In this document: one piece after another, positions 1 to 5,343 of the stretch
Layout of the letters: the number at the start of each line of letters is the position of its first letter
Position numbering within the stretch: position 1 is the stretch's first letter
Assembly: GCA_028705905.1 (NCBI GenBank)
Contig: JAQWCP010000076.1
Location: 1-7,069 of the forward strand
Origin: Oscillospiraceae bacterium
GTDB taxonomy: Bacteria; Bacillota; Clostridia; Oscillospirales; Oscillospiraceae
Reading direction: 5' to 3'
Length of the DNA: 7,069 nt
Position numbers and translations under genes: made by a program
Notes under the pieces: generated by a model
The model's database searches: none
Told to the model about the DNA's origin: nothing
What the model saw: the letters and a program-made list of their open reading frames with translations, nothing else

Positions 1-1308
1 TTTTGCGCCCTGTACGGGTGCTATCAGCGGATGGTGGGTGTGGAGGTTGTGGCTTCACAGGTGGACTACACGCTGGAGCTGAACCGGGGCATCCCGGGCA
101 GAGTATATTCCTTCTTTGATAACCCCAACAATTTTGCGGAAATTTTGGTGATGCTGACCCCTCTTTATCTGGCGTTCTTCTGTCTTGTGAAGGGGTGGCG
201 GAAAGGGATCGTTCTGCTGTGCATGGTTCCGGCGCTGTGGGCCATGATGCAGACGTATTCCCGCTCCGGGTGGATCGGCCTTGCCCTTGCCGCGTTGATT
301 TTTTTGGCATTCCAAAACTGGCGGCTCATTCCCGCCTGCGTTCTGGCGGTGCTGGTGGCGCTGCCGTTTTTGCCCCAGACGGTTTTAAACCGGATCTTAT
401 CCATTGGCAACAGCAACGACTCGTCCACCCTGTACCGGTTCCAGATTTACGACACCCTCTGGCCCATGTTCCGGGACTTTTGGGCGTCTGGTGCGGGGCT
501 GGGCAGTGACACGGTGAAAGAAGTAATCCAGACATATCCCACCAAGCTGTTAAACGGCGCATACCCCATCCACAGCCACAACACATATTTGCAGCTCTGG
601 CTGGAGGCAGGTATTTTGGCCCCCATTGCCTACTTGGGCGGCACGTTTTATCAGATCAAGCAGGGTGTGCGGGGGATGAAGCACTGCTCTAAGGAGCTGA
701 AGTATATCATCAGCGCGGCCATTGGTGGCCTTGCGGGGGTGATGGTCATTGCCCTGGCGGAGTATACCTGGTTTTATCCCCGGGTCATGTTCCTGTTTTG
801 GCTGCTGCTGGGCATTTTGATGGCGGCGGCGAAGCTGGCCTCTGGCGAAGGGGAGGCGGCGCAGGAGGCGGAAGCGGCCCAGAGCCGCACCCCCACCTCT
901 TTTGAGCAGGCGGAGGCCGGGCGGGCGGAAACCGCCCGGCACCGGGCCCGCCGGCTGGTTCTCCGGCCGATGCACGGCCCTGTGGAAGGGCCGGGGCCCG
1001 GCGGGGCAGAGGACGGTTTGGCATCTGGGCCGGAAGCCGCGGCAAGGGAAGCGGTTGGTTCTTTGGCGGGGGCGTCATGGGCAGGTGAGCTGCCCGCAGA
1101 GGAGCCCCCAGCAGCATCCCCGGTGGATGCACCGCCGGAGGAGGATCATGTTCCGTTGGCGGGGTTGACGCTGGCGGAGAAGGAAGCCATTTTAAAGCAG
1201 TTTTACGATGTGCCCGGGCCAGACCAGTTCAAGACGCCCCTTTGGGAGCTGGAGTTGGAGCTGGGGCTGACGGAAGAGGGCGGGCCGTTTGAGGAAACGG
1301 GGGAATAG
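1..1308 (+). CDS. O-antigen ligase/polymerase family (Wzy_C-type) membrane protein, 5'-truncated by window, with long hydrophilic C-terminal tail
   Basis: The frame is open from base 1, so the gene starts upstream of the window; the ATG at 31 is probably internal. About 435 residues are visible (numbered from the codon at base 1). Hydrophobic segments lie near residues 45-62, 69-84, 90-105, 108-123, 196-215, 235-257 and 260-278. Family signs are an SFFDNPNNFAE motif before the first visible helix, a YSRSGW motif (86-91), a large loop with a GAGLG motif, and HSHNTYLQLW (His191, His193) entering the next helix, as in O-antigen ligases and Wzy-like polymerases. Such proteins join or polymerise lipid-linked glycans at the outer face of the membrane; the substrate cannot be told, and in a Firmicute it would be an exopolysaccharide or wall glycan rather than LPS. 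Residues 281-435 form a hydrophilic Ala/Glu/Pro/Gly-rich tail not typical of the family. The gene converges on the fab operon and is not functionally linked to it by context. Confidence 0.85.
   Translation, partial: FCALYGCYQRMVGVEVVASQVDYTLELNRGIPGRVYSFFDNPNNFAEILVMLTPLYLAFFCLVKGWRKGIVLLCMVPALWAMMQTYSRSGWIGLALAALIFLAFQNWRLIPACVLAVLVALPFLPQTVLNRILSIGNSNDSSTLYRFQIYDTLWPMFRDFWASGAGLGSDTVKEVIQTYPTKLLNGAYPIHSHNTYLQLWLEAGILAPIAYLGGTFYQIKQGVRGMKHCSKELKYIISAAIGGLAGVMVIALAEYTWFYPRVMFLFWLLLGILMAAAKLASGEGEAAQEAEAAQSRTPTSFEQAEAGRAETARHRARRLVLRPMHGPVEGPGPGGAEDGLASGPEAAAREAVGSLAGASWAGELPAEEPPAASPVDAPPEEDHVPLAGLTLAEKEAILKQFYDVPGPDQFKTPLWELELELGLTEEGGPFEETGE
916..940. repeat. GC-rich inverted repeat inside the O-antigen ligase tail
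   Basis: A perfect 9-bp inverted repeat (GCCGGGCGG at 916-924, CCGCCCGGC at 932-940) encloses a 7-nt spacer. A competing 7-bp hairpin with an AAA loop (CGGGCGG at 922-928, CCGCCCG at 932-938) uses part of the same bases. The repeat lies within coding sequence for the hydrophilic tail, and nearby bases to about 1012 contain further GGGCCC-type palindromes. There is no T tract, so it is not an intrinsic terminator. It may be only a by-product of GC-rich coding sequence. Confidence 0.5.
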
Positions 1309-1362
1309 CCCCCCTGCCGAAAGAAGCATTTCATAGAGAGTTCAAAACAAGCGGACGGGGTC

Positions 1363-1382
1363 GGCCTCCAGAAGCCGAGGCC
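1363..1382 (+). other. Small GC-rich hairpin downstream of the O-antigen ligase stop codon
   Basis: GGCCTC (1363-1368) pairs with GAGGCC (1377-1382) across an 8-nt loop. It sits 54 nt after the TAG stop and just before the main terminator. No T run follows, so it is unlikely to terminate transcription alone. It could protect the mRNA 3' end or have no role. The stretch 1309-1396 otherwise holds nothing recognisable. Confidence 0.3.
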
Positions 1383-1396
1383 CCTGCGCCCAACAA

Positions 1397-1449
1397 AAAA
1401 CAACCATTGATGACCGGCACTAGGGTGTTCGGCTCACAATGGTTGTTTT
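1397..1449. terminator. Bidirectional intrinsic terminator between convergent transcripts
   Basis: AAAACAACCATTG (1397-1409) is perfectly complementary to CAATGGTTGTTTT (1437-1449). The 27-nt interior can extend the stem imperfectly: GCAC pairs with GTGT, CCG with CGG and TGA with TCA, with single-base bulges, around a TAGG tip. On the + strand the stem ends in a TTTT-A-TT run; on the minus strand it ends in TTTTTT. It therefore suits both the O-antigen ligase transcript (stop at 1308) and the fab/MarR transcript (stop codon 1463-1465, 13 nt away from the stem). Confidence 0.88.
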
Positions 1450-1462
1450 ATTATGCTGTTCG

Positions 1463-1906
1463 TTATTTTCTCAATTCCACTTCTGGCATCAAATCCTGGC
1501 TGACAATTTGCAAAAATTGATCCAGCTGGGTTGCTTCCTCCAAAGAAAAGCGGCTTTTCACTCGATCCATGACCTCCTGGAGATAGTTGGTACTGATATT
1601 GTAATAGTCCATATACTTTTTTGTGGGCCGCAGATGGTACTCCCGGCGGTCGATGGGGGACTGCACCTTTTTCACATATCCCTTTTGAATCAGGCTGTTT
1701 ACCTTATAAGCCGCGTTGGGAGAGGAAATGTGCAAAAAGGAAGCAAATTCGTTGATGGTTGGATCCTTTAAGGCGAGGATAACCTCCATGCAAAAGGTTT
1801 CCACAGTGGTGAGACTTGCCTCTCTGCTTTGAAAGCGTGAGAAAATTTCCTGATAGAAATGCAGTTTAAATTTTGTATATACTTCTGCAAAGCTTTCTTC
1901 CAGCAT
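1463..1906 (-). CDS. MarR-family winged-helix transcriptional regulator, FabT-like, last gene of the fab cluster
   Basis: The product has 147 residues, normal for MarR proteins, which bind DNA as dimers. An N-terminal helical dimerisation region (about 1-45) is followed by a winged helix-turn-helix at about 50-95. The likely recognition helix begins at ISSPNAAYKVNSL (60-72), and the wing carries the family's DRRE signature (86-89). C-terminal helices (about 97-140) would complete the dimer interface. The ATG at 1906 was chosen because GAGGGG lies 8 nt upstream; the TTG at 1969 would overlap fabZ and a predicted promoter. Close relatives next to fab genes in Clostridia are known to me from general experience, and FabT of streptococci is the functional model: it represses fab genes when bound to acyl-ACP. 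Regulation of this operon is therefore inferred from context. The ligand and operator are not visible. The gene has its own predicted promoter and could also be read through from fabZ. Confidence 0.87.
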   Translation of the reverse strand: MLEESFAEVYTKFKLHFYQEIFSRFQSREASLTTVETFCMEVILALKDPTINEFASFLHISSPNAAYKVNSLIQKGYVKKVQSPIDRREYHLRPTKKYMDYYNISTNYLQEVMDRVKSRFSLEEATQLDQFLQIVSQDLMPEVELRK

Positions 1907-1914
1907 GTGCAAAT

Positions 1915-1920
1915 CCCCTC
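1915..1920 (-). promoter_or_regulatory. Ribosome binding site deciding the MarR gene start
   Basis: GAGGGG on the minus strand is separated by 8 nt from the ATG at 1906. This supports the 147-residue form over the longer TTG-initiated form. Confidence 0.75.
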
Positions 1921-1940
1921 CATCCGGTTTTATCTTATAT

Positions 1941-1969
1941 AGTATACCAGAATGTTTTAGGTTTCGCAA
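1941..1969 (-). promoter_or_regulatory. Predicted sigma-A promoter of the MarR gene, overlapping the end of fabZ
   Basis: On the minus strand TTGCGA (1964-1969) and TATACT (1941-1946) are separated by exactly 17 nt, and a TGG precedes the -10 hexamer as in extended -10 promoters. The predicted start of transcription is near 1934, giving a leader of about 28 nt before the ATG at 1906. The -35 lies in the last codons of fabZ. It would allow the regulator to be made independently of the fab genes. No clear FabT-box-like palindrome (TTTGA...TCAAA type) overlaps it. Confidence 0.6.
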
Positions 1970-2403
1970 GATGGAAGCTGGGTAAGGGCAAAGGTAAGTT
2001 CTGCCTTGCAGGCCAAGACCCCGTCCACCCTGGCCTCTGCGCTGCCAAAGCCCACCGGGCCGTGTTGTGCTGTCAGGGTACAGGAAAGGGTCAGCTGATC
2101 TCCAGGGCGGATTTGCCGTTTAAAGCGGGCGTGTTTGATGCCGCCAAACAGGGCGAGCTTCCCCTGGTTTTCCGGCAGGGAAAGAATCGCTACCGCCCCC
2201 ACCTGTGCCAGAGCCTCGATCAGCAGCACACCGGGCATCACCTTGTAGCCGGGGAAATGCCCCTGGAAAAAGGGCTCGTTTGTGGTGACGCATTTGATGC
2301 CGGTTGCATGGACCCCGGGGACACAGTCTATAATCTTATCCACCAGCAAAAATGGGTAGCGATGGGGCAGCAGCGCCTCGATTTGTTCCACGTTCAGTTC
2401 CAT
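1957..2403 (-). CDS. fabZ: 3-hydroxyacyl-ACP dehydratase FabZ
   Basis: This cytoplasmic hot-dog-fold enzyme removes water from 3-hydroxyacyl-ACP to give trans-2-enoyl-ACP in the elongation cycle. The 148-residue product has the usual FabZ length. It shows LPHRYPFLLVD at 12-22, the catalytic QGHFPG loop with His49, and the catalytic Glu63 in LLIEALAQ, with the 14-residue spacing seen in E. coli FabZ. The ATG at 2403 has GGGAGG 8 nt upstream, inside the end of fabF, and only 3 nt separate it from the fabF stop, so translation is probably coupled. FabZ enzymes of the usual type dehydrate but do not isomerise. Sequence alone does not exclude a bifunctional FabN-like isomerase, but the neighbouring FabX-like gene makes that unnecessary. 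Confidence 0.96.
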   Translation of the reverse strand: MELNVEQIEALLPHRYPFLLVDKIIDCVPGVHATGIKCVTTNEPFFQGHFPGYKVMPGVLLIEALAQVGAVAILSLPENQGKLALFGGIKHARFKRQIRPGDQLTLSCTLTAQHGPVGFGSAEARVDGVLACKAELTFALTQLPSCET

Positions 2404-2406
2404 CGA

Positions 2407-3648
2407 TCATTCCTCCCAGCGTTTGAGCAACAGCGCCGCATTATGCCCGCCAAAGCCCAGAGAGTTTGACAATGCATATTGTATGGCCTGTTCCCGGCCC
2501 TGGTTGGGGACGATGTCCAGGTCACAATCCGGATCGGGCATTTGATAACCGATGGTGGCCGGAATGTAGCCCTCCTGCAGGGAAAGCGCTGTCAACACAG
2601 CCTCTACCGCCCCGGCGGCCCCCAGCAGGTGACCGGTCATGGACTTGGTCGAGCTGACCATAAGCTTTGCCGCGTGGTTTCCAAAGGCCTGATGAATGGC
2701 CAGTGTTTCGCCCCGGTCATTCATGGGGGTGGGGGTGCCATGGGCATTGATATAGTCCACCTGTTCCGGTGTAACGCCCGCATCTGACATGGCCTGGGTC
2801 ATGCAGGCGGTTCCGCCGACGCCGGCGGGCTCTGGAGCTGTGATGTGGTAGGCATCACAGCTTGCGCCATAGCCCACTACCTCAGCAAAAATTTTTGCGC
2901 CCCTTTTGCAGGCGTGTTCATACGCCTCCAGAACAAGCGCCCCGGCGCCCTCGCCCATGACAAAGCCGGAACGCTCCCGGTCAAAGGGAATGGAGGCGCG
3001 AAGGGGGTCTTTGCTTTCTGTCAGTGCCTTCATGGAGGTGAAGCCCCCCATGGCCAGGGGCGTGATGGTTGCTTCCGCTCCGCCGCAGAGCATCACCTCG
3101 GCATAGCCATCCCGGATGTGCCGGAAGGCGTCCCCGATGGCGTTGGTGCCGCTGGCACAGGCGGTGACCACGCAGGAGCACATGCCCCGGAAGCCATAGC
3201 GGATGGCCATTTGACCGGCTGCAATATTGGAAATTGCCATGGGGATGAAGAAGGGAGAAACAGAATCATAGCCTTTGGCTGCCCCTCTTGCATAGTTGAT
3301 CTCCGTGGTTTCAAACCCGCCAATGCCGCTGGCAAACAAGACGCCGCAGCGGCTAAGATCCTCCTGCTCTGGCTGAAGCCCGCTGTTTGCAAAGGCTTCG
3401 TCAGATGCAATCAAAGCCAGCTGGGTGAAGCGGTCCATCTTTCGGGTCTCTCGCTTTCCCAAAATGGCATCTACATCCAGATTTTTGACCTCTCCGGCAA
3501 GTTTTACCTTCATGGCTGATGTGTCATAGCGGGTGATGGGCTCAATGCCACATCTGCCGGCTTTGACAGAGGCCCAGCTGTCTGTTACTGTATTTCCGAT
3601 GGGGGTGACTGCCCCCATGCCCGTTATTACGACGCGTCGTTTTTTCAT
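2407..3648 (-). CDS. fabF: 3-oxoacyl-ACP synthase II FabF
   Basis: This is the condensing enzyme that elongates acyl-ACP with malonyl-ACP. The 413-residue protein is full length for the family. It shows VVITGMGAVTPIG at the N terminus, the nucleophile Cys164 in TACASG, His303 in NAHGTPT, Lys335 in SSTKSMTGH and His340, which make up the Cys-His-His triad plus conserved lysine. The GFGGHN loop near the C terminus carries the gatekeeper Phe399. The start is the ATG at 3648, preceded by GAGG at 8 nt and matching the family N terminus; an upstream in-frame extension to 3813 runs inside fabG and is not real. The gene lies 13 nt after fabG and 3 nt before fabZ. It is the only condensing enzyme in the window, so it may serve both saturated and unsaturated chains; that is inference. 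Confidence 0.97.
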   Translation of the reverse strand: MKKRRVVITGMGAVTPIGNTVTDSWASVKAGRCGIEPITRYDTSAMKVKLAGEVKNLDVDAILGKRETRKMDRFTQLALIASDEAFANSGLQPEQEDLSRCGVLFASGIGGFETTEINYARGAAKGYDSVSPFFIPMAISNIAAGQMAIRYGFRGMCSCVVTACASGTNAIGDAFRHIRDGYAEVMLCGGAEATITPLAMGGFTSMKALTESKDPLRASIPFDRERSGFVMGEGAGALVLEAYEHACKRGAKIFAEVVGYGASCDAYHITAPEPAGVGGTACMTQAMSDAGVTPEQVDYINAHGTPTPMNDRGETLAIHQAFGNHAAKLMVSSTKSMTGHLLGAAGAVEAVLTALSLQEGYIPATIGYQMPDPDCDLDIVPNQGREQAIQYALSNSLGFGGHNAALLLKRWEE

Positions 3649-3656
3649 TCTATATA

Positions 3657-3660
3657 CCTC
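3657..3660 (-). promoter_or_regulatory. Ribosome binding site deciding the fabF start
   Basis: GAGG in the 13-nt fabG-fabF spacer lies 8 nt before the ATG at 3648. It supports the 413-residue FabF rather than the longer open frame that overlaps fabG. Confidence 0.7.
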
Positions 3661-3661
3661 G

Positions 3662-4405
3662 TTATATTGCCATGCCGCCATCAATGCACAGCACCTGACC
3701 TGTGACATAGGCGGCGGCGGGTTCCGCAAAAAAGGCCACTGCGTTGGCCACATCTTCTGCAAGGCCCGGCTTCCCCATGGGGATGGTGTCCAACATCTGC
3801 GCCCGAACGGCATCTGGCAGACGTTTCGTCATGTCTGTGTCAATCATGCCGGGCGCCACAGCATTGACGGTGATTCCCTTTGCGGCAAACTCTTTCGCAG
3901 CAGACTTGGTCAGCCCGATGACGCCGGCTTTGCTGGCGGCATAGGCGGCCTGTCCCGGGTTGCCCCGCAGGCCCACCACGCTGCTGAGATTGATGATTCT
4001 GCCATAGCGCTGCCGCAGCATCAGACGAGAGGCCTCCTTCATGCAGAAAAAGGCGCTTCGCAGGTTGGTCTGCCAGGTGGCGTCAAAGTCCTCCTGCTTG
4101 GCAGTTAACATGAGGCCATCCCGGGTGATGCCGGCGTTATTGACCAAAATGTCCAACCGGCCGAAGGTGTTCTTGACTTCCTTGACCAGTGCGGCACATT
4201 CTGCCGGCTGGCTGACATCCCCTTGGAACGCCTGGGCCTGCACGCCCAGGCTGCGGCATGCTTCCACAGTTTCCAATGCCGCGGCTTCGTTTCCGGCATA
4301 GTTTACTGCCACACTCACGCCCCGCCCGGCGAGGGCCAGGCAAATGGCCCTTCCGATGCCACGGCTTCCGCCGGTGACCAGTGCAACACATTCTCCCATG
4401 ATCAT
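3662..4405 (-). CDS. fabG: 3-oxoacyl-ACP reductase FabG
   Basis: This NADPH-dependent short-chain dehydrogenase reduces 3-oxoacyl-ACP to the 3-hydroxy form. The protein has 247 residues, the usual length. The Rossmann cofactor loop TGGSRGIG is at 11-18 and NNAG at 89-92. The catalytic tetrad is Asn114, Ser142, Tyr155 and Lys159, in the standard 13- and 4-residue spacing; VAPGMIDTDMT follows at 183-193. The first ATG (4405) forms an ATGA overlap with the fabD stop and has AAAGGAG 7 nt upstream; a second ATG two codons later is 13 nt from it and less likely. Its position between fabD and fabF makes FabG far more likely than another SDR. Confidence 0.97.
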   Translation of the reverse strand: MIMGECVALVTGGSRGIGRAICLALAGRGVSVAVNYAGNEAAALETVEACRSLGVQAQAFQGDVSQPAECAALVKEVKNTFGRLDILVNNAGITRDGLMLTAKQEDFDATWQTNLRSAFFCMKEASRLMLRQRYGRIINLSSVVGLRGNPGQAAYAASKAGVIGLTKSAAKEFAAKGITVNAVAPGMIDTDMTKRLPDAVRAQMLDTIPMGKPGLAEDVANAVAFFAEPAAAYVTGQVLCIDGGMAI

Positions 4406-5343
4406 AGACTTTCTCCTTTCAAGGCGGCCACAATGCTGGGAAGCTGATCGGCCTTGTCAATCTGATAGACGGTGATGCCGGGAATGGTCTTTTTCGCAAG
4501 GCCGCTGAGGGTCTTGCCCGGCCCAATCTCCAGCAGCGTATCAATCCCATCCGCTTCCATCTGATAAAGCGTTTCCCGCCAGCGCACACCGGACTGCACC
4601 TGCCGCACCAACAGCTGCGGAATGGTGTCGTCCGAGTCCATAAGGCCACCCTTGCAGTTGAAATAGACAGGGAAGGCCGGTTCGCCAAAGGAAATGGCTG
4701 CAAAATGCAAGGCGAGGGCGTCCCCGGCGGGGGCCATTAGAGAAGTGTGAAATGGCCCGCTGACATTGAGGGGCATACAGCGCTTTGCGCCCAGCTCCTT
4801 GGCAAGGGCGCCGGCCCGATCTGCCGCTGCCTTTTCGCCGCTGATGACCAGCTGCCCCGGGCAGTTGTCATTGCAGATTTCCACAACACCGGCATCCGAT
4901 GCCGTGTCGCAGGCCTGCTGCAGCTGTTCCCGCTCCAACCCCAGCACCGCGGTCATGCCGCATTCCAGGTTTTGTGCGGCCTGCTCCATGGCGCGGCCCC
5001 GCAGCGCCACGGTTTTGATGACCGTTTCCAAGTCTAGGACGCCGGCGGCATACAGCGCGGAATATTCCCCGATGGACAGCCCGGCTGCCGCCTGGGGGCG
5101 GATTCCATTTTGGTAGAGCAGGTGTGTGACACCGGCTGCAAAGGCCAACAGACAGGGCTGGGTATAGCGGGTTTGGTGCAAGGCCCCGTCGGGGTCCTGA
5201 AAGCAAACCTGGTTTAAGTCGAAGTCCAGATAGCTTGCGGCTTGGTCCCAGATCCCTCGAAAGTCTGGGAAGGTGTTATAAAAATCTTCTCCCATCCCGG
5301 CACACTGGCTGCCCTGGCCTGCATAGAGAAAGGCTAATTTCAT
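4402..5343 (-). CDS. fabD: Malonyl-CoA:ACP transacylase FabD
   Basis: The enzyme moves malonyl from CoA to acyl carrier protein, feeding the condensing enzyme. The 313-residue product has GQGSQ at 9-13, the nucleophile elbow GLSIGEYSAL with Ser90, Arg115 in the RGRAM motif, which would hold the malonyl carboxylate, and His199 in SGPFHTSLM, the partner of the serine. The elbow has Leu rather than the usual His before the serine (GxSxG still intact); I believe this also occurs in other clostridial FabD proteins. The start ATG at 5343 overlaps the stop of the upstream gene as ATGA and has GGAG 9 nt upstream. Its own stop overlaps fabG in the same way, so expression of the three is probably coupled. 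Confidence 0.96.
   Translation of the reverse strand: MKLAFLYAGQGSQCAGMGEDFYNTFPDFRGIWDQAASYLDFDLNQVCFQDPDGALHQTRYTQPCLLAFAAGVTHLLYQNGIRPQAAAGLSIGEYSALYAAGVLDLETVIKTVALRGRAMEQAAQNLECGMTAVLGLEREQLQQACDTASDAGVVEICNDNCPGQLVISGEKAAADRAGALAKELGAKRCMPLNVSGPFHTSLMAPAGDALALHFAAISFGEPAFPVYFNCKGGLMDSDDTIPQLLVRQVQSGVRWRETLYQMEADGIDTLLEIGPGKTLSGLAKKTIPGITVYQIDKADQLPSIVAALKGESL
4413..4419 (-). promoter_or_regulatory. Ribosome binding site of fabG, inside the end of fabD
   Basis: AAAGGAG lies 7 nt before the ATG at 4405 and 13 nt before the next in-frame ATG at 4399. It favours the first ATG, which overlaps the fabD stop codon. Confidence 0.75.

Noticed and set aside
550..1132. Minus-strand open frames opposite the O-antigen ligase gene
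   Set aside because: Composition is Pro/Arg-rich low complexity typical of reverse reading of GC-rich codons, and the + strand frame carries clear membrane helices and family motifs.
1907..1969. Longer MarR protein starting at TTG 1969
   Set aside because: It would overlap fabZ and the predicted -35 box; GAGGGG at 8 nt supports the ATG at 1906.
1907..1970. FabT or FapR operator near the MarR promoter
   Set aside because: I looked for a TTTGA...TCAAA-type or other strong palindrome. Only the trivial GTATAC and weak AT-rich symmetry are present.
2845..3519. 224-codon open frame on the + strand opposite fabF
   Set aside because: It is antisense to a clear full-length FabF, shows no recognisable motif, and is of the kind expected in GC-rich DNA. 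The same applies to the + strand frames at 1873-2469, 3533-4108 and 5373-5936.
2407..3813. Longer FabF reading frame with 55 extra N-terminal residues
   Set aside because: The extra part lies inside fabG, is unlike any FabF N terminus, and a good ribosome binding site precedes the ATG at 3648.
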